From Pseudomonadota bacterium (lineage in GTDB: Bacteria; Pseudomonadota; Alphaproteobacteria; Acetobacterales; Acetobacteraceae): a stretch of 64,000 nucleotides of DNA. A program made the position numbers and the translations under genes. Shown here piece by piece: positions 46,123-55,778 of this stretch (the first letter of the stretch is position 1; each line of letters opens with the position of its first letter). Location: NCBI GenBank assembly GCA_021805565.1, contig JAJZFA010000037.1:1-64000 (forward strand). Direction: 5' to 3'. The notes under the pieces were generated by a model. It was not told the origin of the DNA. It ran no database searches and saw only the letters and a list, made by a program, of their open reading frames with translations.

Positions 46123-47978
46123 TGCACCAGCACCACCGTTCCGCCGGAGGCGGTACCGCCAAGCCCGGGACAAGTGGAAGCCAGCGCCGATCCGCCCGAC
46201 AGTGTGACAGTGGCGCCGATCGCCTCCAGGCACTGGCCGGGACCGTTGCCCACATTGCCAGCGCCGCTGAGGCTGATCGGCGCGTTCGGAAAATACAAAG
46301 CACCGGACAATGAATTGCCGCTGGCGCCTTGGGAGAAACTGGCGCCGGCAGGCCCGTTGCCGGCGACGGCGATGTTTTGTAGCGGACCCGATGCGGGGCT
46401 GGTCAGCGTGACGCTGTTATATCCCGCTGCCACACTGAAGGCGTCGGCCACGATCAGGCTGACTCCGGTACCGCTGACACTGCCCCCGCCGCCGCCATTG
46501 CCGAACGCGATGTTGCCGGCAACGGAATAGGTTCCGGCCCCCAGCGTGGCGCTGCCAGCGAGGTTGAAATTGCCGTTGATATCGAACGCCGGTGCCGCAC
46601 CGAAAGCAAGCGTGCTGCCGCCGCCGGACGCAATCTGCCCGGCCACCTGGAACGTGCCCGCCGACATACCGCCAAAACTCGTGTTCGAACCGCCGCTTGC
46701 CTGGATGGCATAGCCGCTGCTGCCGGCACCGATGGCGAAACTGTTGGCGCTGCTGCCCGCGCCCAGGCTGAGCGCCGCGCCGCCGCCATTGTAGATACCG
46801 CCGCTAATGGCGAAGTTCGCGGCGCCGAACGACAGCGATGAGCCGGTGTTGCAGATGCTGTAATATGCTCCGTTACAACCGAGCGTGCCGTCGCCGACGG
46901 TATAGCTGCCGGTGGAAAATGTTGTCGTCGTGCCGCCGCCTGTGACGATTCCGCCGGCGACGGTGTAGGTGCCCGGCCCGAAATTCGCCGCCGATCCGGT
47001 CAGAGCGAGCGCGCCGCTGAATTGATAGGTATTCGATGCCGAACCGCCGGGTGCAAATTGCAGGTTGATTCCGCCCGCGACCGAGAGTGCGCCGAACTTG
47101 TAGGTTCCTCCCGGTGGACACGAGACAGTCCAGGTCTGGGAGGCGAAGGTGCCCGAGCAGCCGGCCGCGGACAATTGCGACTGGGTGGCGCCGGGGTTGT
47201 AGCCGAAGGCGATATCGGTGCCGGACGTTGTTTCCGGTTCGGGGGGGCCGGACAGCTCCGCCACGCTGGCCAGATGCTCGAAGGCGCCGGCGACGGCTTC
47301 GTTGCCGCTTAATGGATTGGCCGTCGTGGCTTTGACGATGTTGACCGCGGACGTTCCGTTCGGTGGTTGGACGCCGCCGCAGGGCTGGGAGGGGGCGGCG
47401 GCAGCATTATAGTCCAGCGTTTTCGTCACGATCGAGGTTCCGCAGGGGACGGATACGGTGCTGTTGGACGCGACGGTGCAGCCGGGGGCATCGACAGCGG
47501 TGCCGCCGCTGAGCGTGACACCGGACGATCCGGGTTGCAGTGCGATGATACAGGCGGGGGCGTTGGGCCTGACCTCCGCATAGGCGGTCGCCGAAACGGA
47601 TAGTTTGGCGTCGCTTCGTATTATCTTGGCCATGTACATCGGCACGGAGGTGGTAACCGTTACCTGCACCGCGCTGTTGCCGTCGCCAGTGGGGGACGCG
47701 CCCATGACCGAGGCGATACTTTCCTCTGGTAGGCCATTCAGCGTGGCGAGGCTGCGGGCCGCCGACTTCATGGCGTTGGCGGAGTTGGCTGCGTTATACG
47801 CCAGCCCGCCGGCATAAGCGGCGCTGTCGGCGGCGCGCTGATCGGCCACTTTGGCGAGATAAGCCGAACCTAGGTCGATTGACACGCCCGCCATGGTGGC
47901 GAGCGTTGCGATGACCGCCGCGGCCACCAGGGCGATGCTGGCGCGGCGGGGGTTATCGCGGCGACGCATCGAGCGCAT
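46119..47978 (-). CDS. tadG: TadG-like pilus assembly protein with long Gly/Ser-rich beta-repeat region
   Basis: A 619-residue membrane-anchored protein. The N-terminus fits TadG: basic RRRDNPRRASIA, one transmembrane helix, then SIDLGSAYLAKVADQRAADSAAYAGGLAY. A very unusual feature is the region around residues 290-540, rich in Gly, Ser and Ala and made of loosely repeated FGAGTYTVAGGI-type units, which looks like a beta-helix or beta-solenoid. The C-terminus ends GGTASGGTVVLVQ. The start is uncertain: ATG 47978 is used, with 48005 and 47969 as alternatives, all overlapping tadD. Confidence 0.68.
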   Translation of the reverse strand: MRSMRRRDNPRRASIALVAAAVIATLATMAGVSIDLGSAYLAKVADQRAADSAAYAGGLAYNAANSANAMKSAARSLATLNGLPEESIASVMGASPTGDGNSAVQVTVTTSVPMYMAKIIRSDAKLSVSATAYAEVRPNAPACIIALQPGSSGVTLSGGTAVDAPGCTVASNSTVSVPCGTSIVTKTLDYNAAAAPSQPCGGVQPPNGTSAVNIVKATTANPLSGNEAVAGAFEHLASVAELSGPPEPETTSGTDIAFGYNPGATQSQLSAAGCSGTFASQTWTVSCPPGGTYKFGALSVAGGINLQFAPGGSASNTYQFSGALALTGSAANFGPGTYTVAGGIVTGGGTTTTFSTGSYTVGDGTLGCNGAYYSICNTGSSLSFGAANFAISGGIYNGGGAALSLGAGSSANSFAIGAGSSGYAIQASGGSNTSFGGMSAGTFQVAGQIASGGGSTLAFGAAPAFDINGNFNLAGSATLGAGTYSVAGNIAFGNGGGGGSVSGTGVSLIVADAFSVAAGYNSVTLTSPASGPLQNIAVAGNGPAGASFSQGASGNSLSGALYFPNAPISLSGAGNVGNGPGQCLEAIGATVTLSGGSALASTCPGLGGTASGGTVVLVQ

Positions 47979-48687
47979 GGTATCCCGCCAGTGCGGCCGC
48001 GGCATCGCCGGGCGACAGATCGACCAAAAGCAGTTTTTCCGCCGCTTGCGGATTTCCCGACAGCGCCAGCGCCACCGCGAGATCCTGACGCACGCGGGGT
48101 GTCGCGTCCGGCCGCGAACCCGGGCCTTGCAGCATCGCCGCCGACGTGCCGGGCTGGCCGCTGAGCGAGAGCGACAAGGCCAGATTGACCGATGCCGCGT
48201 GGTTATCCGGGGCGGTCCGCAACAGGTCGGTGTAGATTTTCTGCGCGGCGTCGTGGTGCCCCTGAAGGTCGCGCGCGACGCCCAGGTTATTCATCGCGAC
48301 GGGGTCGTTGGGGGCGATGGCGGACAGGCGAGCGAAGCTGCTTTCCGCATCCGCCGCATGGCCGGCCGACAGCTGCAGGCGTCCAAGACCGAGCAGGGCG
48401 GGGGCGTTGAGCGGGTCGGATGCCAGGGCGCGACGGTATGCCTCCATCGCGGCATCGGGCTGGTTCATTTGCGCCAGCGCGGCGCCCTGGCGGACAAGGG
48501 CGCCGGCATCGTTCGGATGGCTTTCCAGGATAGAGCGGGTGACGTTCAGCGCGGTTTGCGGCATGCCGCTTTCCAGCGCGGCATCGGCGGTCCTTATACC
48601 GCGCTCGCTTGTTTGCGGGCCGGGCGATCCGGGACCGGAACACCCTGCCAGCATTATGACAAGACAGGTCAGCGCTCGGGCGTTCAT
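47953..48687 (-). CDS. tadD: TadD-like TPR lipoprotein
   Basis: A 244-residue outer-membrane lipoprotein (lipobox VIMLAGCSG, Cys16) with tetratricopeptide repeats, for example DAALESGMPQTALNVTRSIL, QGAALAQMNQPDAAMEAYRR and NLGVARDLQGHHDAAQKIYT. TadD helps assembly or placement of the RcpA/CpaC secretin. The ATG at 48687 overlaps the tadC stop by four bases. The frame remains open upstream, but that part is antisense shadow. Confidence 0.8.
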   Translation of the reverse strand: MNARALTCLVIMLAGCSGPGSPGPQTSERGIRTADAALESGMPQTALNVTRSILESHPNDAGALVRQGAALAQMNQPDAAMEAYRRALASDPLNAPALLGLGRLQLSAGHAADAESSFARLSAIAPNDPVAMNNLGVARDLQGHHDAAQKIYTDLLRTAPDNHAASVNLALSLSLSGQPGTSAAMLQGPGSRPDATPRVRQDLAVALALSGNPQAAEKLLLVDLSPGDAAAALAGYHALDASPR

Positions 48688-49607
48688 TTCATCATTGTCC
48701 TGTAAACATCGACCATCGCCGGACCGGCGACGATCAGGAACACGCATGGCAGAATGAAAACGATCATGGGCAGCGTTAGCAGCACGGGCAGGCGCCCGGC
48801 CTTCGCCTCGAACCGCGACAGCATCTGCTGGCGTTGTTCGGCCGATAAGGTGCGCAGCGCCTGTGACAGGGCGGTGCCGTACTGCATCGACTGGATCAGA
48901 ACCGTGGCCAGCCGGCGGGCGCTGTCCAGGCCGGTGCGCTGGCCCAGGTTCACCAAAGCTGTTCTGGTGTCGGCGTTCACCTGCATTTCGTGTGCGGTGC
49001 GCGTCAGTTCCTCGGCCACGGCGGAGTGGGCGTAACGAATTTCGATCCCTACCCGTTCGATCGTGGCTTCCATGCCGAGGCCGGCCTGGCTGCAGATGAC
49101 CATCATGTCCAGCGCGTCGGGCATGCCTGATTCCAGGTCGCGCAGGTAGCGTTTGCGGCGGTGCTGCACCACTTTGTCGGGGGTCAGCATGCCGATAAAG
49201 GCCGCGGCTGGCAGGACGATGCCGCGATGCGGCGCCGCCCGCCCGAACAGGCCAGGGACTGCCCATACCAGAAATGGCAGTCCGGCCATCAGTAAAAGCT
49301 TGGTCCCGACGAACAGATTGAGACCATGGTTGCCTTTAAAGCCCGCGACGTGCAGCGTCTGGCGCAACTCGTCCAGTGTGGTTTTGGACAGGGCGCCGCT
49401 GCGGGCAATGAACGCGCCGACCTGGCCCACGGCGCGCAACAGGACCGGCACACCGTCGCCGGCGCTAAATCCGGCCGGTTCGGCGGCCGCGAGGCGTAAG
49501 CGGGCGGATAAACGTTCGGTCTGGCGCACGTCGCGATACAGCATTGCCGCAACGGCCAGGACGGCGGCGAAAGCGGCAATCGGGGCAAGAATCAACCATG
49601 CGTTCAT
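48684..49607 (-). CDS. tadC: Tad pilus inner-membrane platform protein TadC
   Basis: A 307-residue T2SF-domain membrane protein, one of the two platform proteins of the Flp pilus motor. It has N-terminal hydrophobic segments and the GspF-type core: LESGMPDALDMMVICSQAGLGMEA, ERVGIEIRYAHSAVAEEL and LIQSMQYGTALSQALRTLSAEQ. It overlaps TadB by four bases and tadD by four. Interaction with TadB and the TadA ATPase is expected. Confidence 0.88.
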   Translation of the reverse strand: MNAWLILAPIAAFAAVLAVAAMLYRDVRQTERLSARLRLAAAEPAGFSAGDGVPVLLRAVGQVGAFIARSGALSKTTLDELRQTLHVAGFKGNHGLNLFVGTKLLLMAGLPFLVWAVPGLFGRAAPHRGIVLPAAAFIGMLTPDKVVQHRRKRYLRDLESGMPDALDMMVICSQAGLGMEATIERVGIEIRYAHSAVAEELTRTAHEMQVNADTRTALVNLGQRTGLDSARRLATVLIQSMQYGTALSQALRTLSAEQRQQMLSRFEAKAGRLPVLLTLPMIVFILPCVFLIVAGPAMVDVYRTMMK

Positions 49608-50569
49608 GACAGCGCCTTGCGGATCATGCCGCGCATTGTCAGCAGGCCGGTACTCAGCATGACGATCGCGGCGATCAGCACTTTTTTGCAGCCCGGTTCC
49701 GAGAACAGGCGGCCGACGTAATGCGGGTTCAGAACCGCCAGCGCGCCGCCCGCCACGAAGGGCAGGGATGCCAGGATGATGATGGAAGTCTTCGCCTCCG
49801 CCGCCAGGGCCTCGCCGCGGGCTTTCAGCGCAAGGCGGCGACGGATGACATCGGCTAATCCGTCTAGTGCCTCGGCCAATCCGCCGCCGGTCTGGCTTTG
49901 CAGCGCAAGCGCGGTGGCGAAGAAACGATATTCGGGAACCTTGTTGCGTCCCGCCATTTCCCGCAGGGCGTCTTCCAGCGTGACGCCCATTGCCACCCTG
50001 TCGTACAGCATGGCGAATTCGGGCTGGGTCGGTGCGGCGGCTTCACGGGCCACGGTCCGGATGCCCTCGCCCAGCGGGATGCCGACACGCACGGCGCGTA
50101 CGATCATGGCCAGGGCGTCGGGAAATTGTTCGTACAGCGCGGTGTAGCGGCGATGCTCGCTCCAGTTGAAGACCATGCGGCTGAGCATCGGCCACGCGAC
50201 TGGGACGATCGCCAACGATGCGGGACCTGTAACGGCGGCCGCTATCAATGCCAGCAGGCGCGCCCCCGCCAGGGCGACGGCCAGAACGATCCACCACCGG
50301 AACGGGTAATAGGCGGCGTGGACTGGATTATAGCCGAACAGGCGCGCGGCGGCGGCCACCGCCCGCGTGAAGGATGCCGGGCGTTCAGCGCCGGCGCGTC
50401 CCATTTCGGCCAGCGCGCTGACACGCATGTAGGGCACCGCAACCTGTACCACCCGTTCGCGAAAGCGGCGGCGCTGTTTCTGTTCATGGACGATCGCACC
50501 CGCGCCCAATACCGTTGCACCCAACAGACAGCCGCCCCCGGCCAGCAATTGCAGGAAAACCGGGCTCAT
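49604..50569 (-). CDS. tadB: Tad pilus inner-membrane platform protein TadB
   Basis: A 321-residue T2SF-family protein, partner of TadC. Visible core: YEQFPDALAMIVRAVRVGIPLGEGI and ATALALQSQTGGGLAEALDGLADVIRRR, plus several transmembrane helices at both ends. The overlap with cpaF upstream is four bases (ATGA). Together with TadC it forms the membrane base on which the Flp pilus is assembled. Confidence 0.88.
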   Translation of the reverse strand: MSPVFLQLLAGGGCLLGATVLGAGAIVHEQKQRRRFRERVVQVAVPYMRVSALAEMGRAGAERPASFTRAVAAAARLFGYNPVHAAYYPFRWWIVLAVALAGARLLALIAAAVTGPASLAIVPVAWPMLSRMVFNWSEHRRYTALYEQFPDALAMIVRAVRVGIPLGEGIRTVAREAAAPTQPEFAMLYDRVAMGVTLEDALREMAGRNKVPEYRFFATALALQSQTGGGLAEALDGLADVIRRRLALKARGEALAAEAKTSIIILASLPFVAGGALAVLNPHYVGRLFSEPGCKKVLIAAIVMLSTGLLTMRGMIRKALS

Positions 50570-51930
50570 GGATCGGTATCCTCCAGCGCGGTGTTCCAGG
50601 CCCGGTCCAGGCCAAAATAGGTCAGCCGGCGGTGGAAACTGGGCCTTGCCCGGTTGACCCGGTAGCGCCCGACCAACCCGCCGGCCTGCGTCTCGCCCTC
50701 TACCTGGAAGTTGAAGATGTCATTCAGGATGACGGTTTCGCCTTCCTGGCCACAGACGTCGGTTACCTGTGTCACTCGCCGCTTGCCGTCGCGATGGCGC
50801 TCCACCTGGATAATAAGATCGACGGCGCCGACGATTTGGGTACGGATCGCACTGCCGGGCAATCCCATATTGCCCATCTGGACCATGTTCTCGATCCGGG
50901 TCACCGCGTCGCGGGTGGTGTTGGCGTGAACGGTGGACATGCTGCCGTCATGGCCGGTGTTCATGGCTTGCAGCATGTCGAACGCCTCCGCCCCGCGCAC
51001 CTCGCCGACGATGATGCGGTCGGGCCGCATGCGAAGCGCGTTGCGGATCAAGTCGCGCTGGGTCACCTCGCCCCGCCCTTCCAGGCTGGACGGGCGGGTT
51101 TCCATCCGTACCACATGCGGCTGCTGCAATTGCAGTTCGGCGGCGTCCTCCACCGTAACCACCCGCTCGCCATGGTCGATCAGCCGCGACATGGCGTTCA
51201 TCAGGGTGGTTTTGCCGGAACCGGTGCCGCCGGAAATGATTACGTTCAGGCGGCAGCGTCCGGCGACTTCCAGCACGCGGGCGACCTGCGGGGTTAACGA
51301 GCCGAATGCGACCAGTTTGGCGAAATCGATCTGCCGGCGGGAGAATTTGCGGATCGACAAATAAGGGCCGTCGAGCGCGAGCGGCGGGAAAACGATATTG
51401 ACGCGCGATCCGTCTTTCAGGCGGGCGTCCACCATTGGGCTGGATTCGTCGATGCGCCGGCCGATGGCCGAGGCGATGCGCTGGGAAATATTGGCGACAT
51501 GCGCGGAGTCGCGAAATTTGATATCGGACAGCGTGACCTTGCCGCCGCGCTCGATGAACACCCGGTTCGGGCCGTTCACCATGATGTCGGTGATGTTGTC
51601 GTCTTCCAGAAGCGGTTCCAGCGGCCCCAGACCCAGCATGTCGTTGACAAGCTCGCCGGCGAGCAGGCGTTGTTCGCGGGCGTTCAGTTGAAAATGCCGT
51701 TCGGTCGCGATTTCGGAGAGTACGCGCTCAACTTCCAGCGCCAGCCGGTCGGGTGGCATGTTGGCGATTACGGCGGGATCGAGTTGGGCGAGGCAGGCCA
51801 TCCGCAACTGGATCGCGGGCGCGGGTTGTTCCGGTGGCGCGGTTTGCGGCGGCGGCGCGGCCGGCCGTGCGGGCGCGGTGGGTTTCGGCTGCGCGCTGAG
51901 GCGACCGAAGGTGGGTGTCACGACGCTCAT
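50566..51930 (-). CDS. cpaF: Tad pilus assembly ATPase CpaF/TadA
   Basis: A 454-residue secretion ATPase of the GspE/VirB11 superfamily that powers Flp pilus extension and retraction. A proline-rich N-terminus (to about residue 40) precedes the conserved part. Walker A is [16 protein letters not shown] near residue 233 and the Asp/Glu boxes are followed by Walker [19 protein letters not shown]. The His box [12 protein letters not shown] is also clear. It overlaps both neighbours by four bases. Confidence 0.93.
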   Translation of the reverse strand: MSVVTPTFGRLSAQPKPTAPARPAAPPPQTAPPEQPAPAIQLRMACLAQLDPAVIANMPPDRLALEVERVLSEIATERHFQLNAREQRLLAGELVNDMLGLGPLEPLLEDDNITDIMVNGPNRVFIERGGKVTLSDIKFRDSAHVANISQRIASAIGRRIDESSPMVDARLKDGSRVNIVFPPLALDGPYLSIRKFSRRQIDFAKLVAFGSLTPQVARVLEVAGRCRLNVIISGGTGSGKTTLMNAMSRLIDHGERVVTVEDAAELQLQQPHVVRMETRPSSLEGRGEVTQRDLIRNALRMRPDRIIVGEVRGAEAFDMLQAMNTGHDGSMSTVHANTTRDAVTRIENMVQMGNMGLPGSAIRTQIVGAVDLIIQVERHRDGKRRVTQVTDVCGQEGETVILNDIFNFQVEGETQAGGLVGRYRVNRARPSFHRRLTYFGLDRAWNTALEDTDP

Positions 51931-53183
51931 GCTCGCGGCCCCAGCAGGCGGCGCAGCCGCCCGAACCGGCTTTTGACCGGTGTCTCACCCGGTGCGGCCC
52001 CATCGAGCAACCGCACGAAGGCCACTTCGCGGGCCAACCGCAGCATCGCGGTCCGGAAGCCGCCGCGACCGGTCATGGCCACCTCCCCCATGCTCGCCGC
52101 CCGCACCACCAGTTTCGGCATGTCGGGAATCACGATGTCGGGCTTCATTTTAAGCCCTTCGTCCAATTGACGCCGGTTCAGGCCGCCTTGCATGGCATCG
52201 CGGTTTAGCACCAGCACGCCGCGGGTTGGCTGCGCGTCACCCTTGGGCAAGGCCAGCAGCCGGAGCGTATCGCGCACGGACGCCAGCGTGGGGTCCATGA
52301 CCACCACGCGCTGATGGGCCAGCATTAGCAGGTCGGCATGCAGCGGCAGCGACGACCAGGGCACGTCGATTACCACGAAATTGTAGCGCTTCCGTAGGGA
52401 CGCAACCAATTGCGCGGCGGCGTCCGGCGTGTACTGGACGGTGTCGGTCAGCTTTTCCTCGCCGGCCAGGACATGCAGCCGTTTGGCGACCGGCTGCGCG
52501 GCGCGCTCGACGAACAATTCGTCGATGCGGTCTGGCGATTCCAGTGCCGTGCGCAGGCCTGGGCTGGCTTTGGCGCCGAGTTGCATCGCCGCCGTGCCCC
52601 GGTGCAAATCGGCGTCCAGCAGAACCGTGTGTCGCTTTGCCTCGACGCCGAAATACCAGGCCAGGTTGGCGGCGACGGTGCTGGCGCCGGCACCGCCGCG
52701 CGCGCCGGTTACGGTGACGACCCGGCCGCCCAGCAACGGTTCGGCCGACGGAACGCCGTGCTGGATCAGTGGCCCGAAATGCCGGGCAACCATGTCGCGC
52801 ATCAGGGGCTGGTAAAGGTATTCCAGTACACCGAGGCCGCGGGTCACCTGACGGTAAAAATTGAGGTCGTCGCGGTCGCCGACGACCAGAACCCGCACAT
52901 CGGGTTCCACGACGCTGGACAACTCGCTCAACGCCGACAGCGGTTGGTCCTCGCCGCTGACATCGACGATCAGCATGTGCGGGGTGGGCATTTTTTGCAG
53001 CGCCGCCATGGCGGTTCGGATATTGCCCTGTTGGATTTTGAAGCCTTGCGGAATGGCTTCGGCCAGGCCTTCCCGCAGGGCGGCCTCGGTTTCCTTGCTG
53101 GCGGCGAAGGCGACCAGCCGCGGACGGTCTGGCCGTTCTGTCGCGGCGGGCGGCGTGTCGGACAGAACGATATCGTTGGGCAT
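51927..53183 (-). CDS. cpaE: Pilus localisation ATPase CpaE/TadZ
   Basis: A 418-residue protein with an N-terminal atypical receiver-like domain (HMLIVDVSGEDQPLSAL) and a C-terminal MinD/ParA-like ATPase. The deviant Walker A TGARGGAGASTVAANLAWYF lies near residues 162-181, and FVVIDVPWSSLPLHADLLM gives the switch strand. CpaE/TadZ places the pilus machine at the pole. It follows cpaD by two bases and overlaps cpaF by four. Confidence 0.88.
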   Translation of the reverse strand: MPNDIVLSDTPPAATERPDRPRLVAFAASKETEAALREGLAEAIPQGFKIQQGNIRTAMAALQKMPTPHMLIVDVSGEDQPLSALSELSSVVEPDVRVLVVGDRDDLNFYRQVTRGLGVLEYLYQPLMRDMVARHFGPLIQHGVPSAEPLLGGRVVTVTGARGGAGASTVAANLAWYFGVEAKRHTVLLDADLHRGTAAMQLGAKASPGLRTALESPDRIDELFVERAAQPVAKRLHVLAGEEKLTDTVQYTPDAAAQLVASLRKRYNFVVIDVPWSSLPLHADLLMLAHQRVVVMDPTLASVRDTLRLLALPKGDAQPTRGVLVLNRDAMQGGLNRRQLDEGLKMKPDIVIPDMPKLVVRAASMGEVAMTGRGGFRTAMLRLAREVAFVRLLDGAAPGETPVKSRFGRLRRLLGPRA

Positions 53184-53185
53184 GG

Positions 53186-53515
53186 TCAGTTGCCGCCGTT
53201 CGGGGACGACGGTGCCATGGCCTGCGGCGCGGCCGACCCGGTACCCACCGCCGCGATTTGGGCGACGCCGCTGTCGGGCAGGGCGCGCACGCGATCATAG
53301 CGGAGCCGGCGCACGGCATCCGCGGTCAATCCGCCATCCGCGGGACTGGCCGGCGCCGCGATCGCGAGATCGGACGGCACCGCGATCATGGCGCGCAGAT
53401 TGGCCTCATTGGACTTGTTGGGCCGCCAGGCCCCTTCGCGCGTATAGGGGTCGGTTTCGGCGCAACCGCACAGCATCGCAAGCAGGCACACGCAGCGGAG
53501 CAGGGTTCCGGTCAT
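53186..53515 (-). CDS. cpaD: Short CpaD-like pilus assembly lipoprotein
   Basis: A 109-residue lipoprotein (lipobox AMLCGCAE, Cys18). The segment WRPNKSNEANLRAMIAVPSDL and the final RLRYDRVRALPDSGVAQIA match the end of the CpaD family, which is usually about 200 residues, so this is a shortened version. The start at 53515 avoids overlap with the cpaC stop at 53517. It lies between cpaC and cpaE, as expected of cpaD. Confidence 0.68.
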   Translation of the reverse strand: MTGTLLRCVCLLAMLCGCAETDPYTREGAWRPNKSNEANLRAMIAVPSDLAIAAPASPADGGLTADAVRRLRYDRVRALPDSGVAQIAAVGTGSAAPQAMAPSSPNGGN

Positions 53516-53516
53516 T

Positions 53517-54923
53517 TTATTGCACCAGGAAGCCGGCATCGCCGGGGATGTGCGGCGGGACGCCGGCAATTGCCGAACCGCGTGCGCTCTGACGCAGCAG
53601 CAGCAGGCGTTCCAGGTCGCTGGGCGGCTTCCAGTCGTCGGTGGGCAGCCTGATCTGGCCTGGATTGGCCGCGCCGGCGACCAGATAGGGCGTGACCACG
53701 ATTACCAGTTCGGTTTCGTTGCGCTGGAATCCGTCGGAACGGAACAACGCGCCCAGGATCGGCAGTTCGCCGATACCTGGCAGGGCGTTGCCCGTGAGTG
53801 TGGTGTTGTCCTGCAACAACCCGGCGATCGCGAAGCTCTGGCCGCTGGCCAGTTCCACGGTTGTCTCCGCCCTGCGCACGGTCAGCGCGGGCACCTGTAT
53901 GGTGCTGTTGCCGGCGCCCATCTGCACCGCGCCCTGGTTGGATAACGCGCTGACCTCGGGCCGCACTTTCATGTTGATCCGTCCGCCGGATATGACGGTC
54001 GGGACGAATGCCAAACTGACGCCGTATTGCTTGAACTCGATGGTGACCTGATTGTTTTGTTGTCCCACCGGGATCGGGAATTCGCCGCCGACCAGGAAGC
54101 TGGCGGTTTCCCCGCTCATGGCCGTCAGGTTCGGTTCGGCCAGCACATGCACAAGTTCGTCCTGTGCCATCGCGTCGATGACGGTGTTGATGTCCCTGGC
54201 GTGCCCGGCGGTCGGAAAATTATAACCGGCGTTCCCGGTGCTGGGAGCGATCGTGGTGTTGGCCAGGGGATTGGCCGTGGCCACCCCGAATGCGGCATAG
54301 GCGCCCAGGCTGGCCATGCCGGTCCAGTTGATACCGAGCTGACGGATGACGTTGCGGCTGACTTCGGCGATCCGCACGCGCAGGTTCACTTGCTGGCTGC
54401 TGAGGACGGCGAGGCGGCTTTCCACCGTCTGGCCGTTGCCGGCGAAGTCGCGCGCGGTTTGCATGGCCTGATCCGCCTCCGCCGCCGATTGCACGGCACC
54501 GGTCACCACCAGCCCATTGGGTCGGGTCGCGACATGGACCTGATGGCCCGGCAGTTGTTTGGCTATGGCGCTTTCGGCCTGCGCGGCGGCGAAGCTGGAT
54601 GGCTGCACGATCACGTCGTACTGGGCAATGGCCCTGCCATTTTCATCGATCGCCGCGATCGTTGTCCGGCCCGCGGCGATGCCGAGCACGAACAGCGACG
54701 TGGGGGACGCCGGCCGTACTTCCGCCACATGCGGATCCGCCGCGAAAACGCTTGCCGCCACCGTCCCCAGCGAAACGATGCGCCCGGTGCCGGCTTCCAG
54801 CGCCATTGTTTGCGGATGGGGCACGGCCACGGTTTGCACCGGTGTCTGGGCATCGGCAGCACTGCCGGGGGTTAGCCAAAATACCAGTGCCAGACAGGCA
54901 GTCGCCAATAGTTGCCGGATCAT
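53517..54923 (-). CDS. cpaC: Flp pilus outer-membrane secretin CpaC/RcpA
   Basis: A 468-residue secretin that forms the outer-membrane pore for the pilus. It has a signal peptide (MIRQLLATACLALVFWLTPGSAADA), an N-terminal BON-like domain and the secretin core: VHVLAEPNLTAMSGETASFLVGGEFPIP, KQYGVSLAFVPTV and ELVIVVTPYLVAG. Its start overlaps the cpaB stop by four bases. Confidence 0.92.
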   Translation of the reverse strand: MIRQLLATACLALVFWLTPGSAADAQTPVQTVAVPHPQTMALEAGTGRIVSLGTVAASVFAADPHVAEVRPASPTSLFVLGIAAGRTTIAAIDENGRAIAQYDVIVQPSSFAAAQAESAIAKQLPGHQVHVATRPNGLVVTGAVQSAAEADQAMQTARDFAGNGQTVESRLAVLSSQQVNLRVRIAEVSRNVIRQLGINWTGMASLGAYAAFGVATANPLANTTIAPSTGNAGYNFPTAGHARDINTVIDAMAQDELVHVLAEPNLTAMSGETASFLVGGEFPIPVGQQNNQVTIEFKQYGVSLAFVPTVISGGRINMKVRPEVSALSNQGAVQMGAGNSTIQVPALTVRRAETTVELASGQSFAIAGLLQDNTTLTGNALPGIGELPILGALFRSDGFQRNETELVIVVTPYLVAGAANPGQIRLPTDDWKPPSDLERLLLLRQSARGSAIAGVPPHIPGDAGFLVQ

Positions 54924-55771
54924 TGGAAGCGTAACTCCTGGCCGGTGGATGTTCCTTGATAGACATGCATGACGCGGCCGGCCGCGCGCCCCTGGTTCAG
55001 CGCGGGCGAGACATCGCCGCCCCAGGTTGTCGCCGGTTTCGGTTCGGCGTTGCCTGCCGCCGGTTCGGCTGCCCGGACGATCAGCGACAAATGGCCAAGA
55101 CGGGCCGCGAGCGCCAGGCGTTCGGCCTGCGCTTCGGTCACCTCTAGCGTGACCGTGTGCGTGGTGCCCGGTTCGGTTCCAGACCCGGATCCGGTGGCGC
55201 CCTGCATCAACTGCTGGTCGATCGCGATCACCCGCGCATCGGTCATGACCGTTTCGGCCGAGGCGCGATGCGACGCGGGCAGCGCCTTGTCGTCGCTTAT
55301 CTGTGTCAGGATCGCGTCCACGTGGTCACCGGGCCAGATCAGGCCGGCCGTGCCGCTGACGGCGTCCACGCCCACGGTGGTCGCGCGCATCCCCGCCTGC
55401 AATACGGCCGCCAGGAAGCCTCGATCGCCCGGCCGCAGCAAATCGGCCGGTAACAAAACGTCCAGCGGTTGCAGACCCCGGCGGATCATCGATCCAGCCA
55501 ATTCCGCCCTTGCGGCCGGCGTATCGATACGGGCGCCCGCATGCACGTCCGACGCGAGCACTTCGCGCGGCTGAATGTCGTCGAATTTTAACAGGCTGCC
55601 GGCCCGCAGCGGATGTGCCGCGACCAGGATTTGCACCTTGGGTTCGGCAACCGGAGCCGCCGTCATCGCGGCGGCCGGTTTCGGCGGAAGCTGCGCGCCG
55701 ATCCAGCCGACGATACCCAACCCTCCCAGGCCCAGGATGACGGCTGCCATCAATGCGGTGCGAAGCGACAT
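54920..55771 (-). CDS. cpaB: Flp pilus assembly protein CpaB/RcpC
   Basis: A 283-residue periplasmic protein anchored by one N-terminal helix (ALMAAVILGLGGLGIVGWIG). It contains the SAF-type domain: VAAHPLRAGSLLKFDDIQPREV and VLLPADLLRPGDRGFLAAVLQAGMRATTV. CpaB helps stabilise the secretin and the pilus. The ATG at 55771 gives no overlap with tadV; a TTG at 55792 in the same frame is possible but would overlap tadV. Confidence 0.85.
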   Translation of the reverse strand: MSLRTALMAAVILGLGGLGIVGWIGAQLPPKPAAAMTAAPVAEPKVQILVAAHPLRAGSLLKFDDIQPREVLASDVHAGARIDTPAARAELAGSMIRRGLQPLDVLLPADLLRPGDRGFLAAVLQAGMRATTVGVDAVSGTAGLIWPGDHVDAILTQISDDKALPASHRASAETVMTDARVIAIDQQLMQGATGSGSGTEPGTTHTVTLEVTEAQAERLALAARLGHLSLIVRAAEPAAGNAEPKPATTWGGDVSPALNQGRAAGRVMHVYQGTSTGQELRFQ

Positions 55772-55778
55772 GGCGGGA

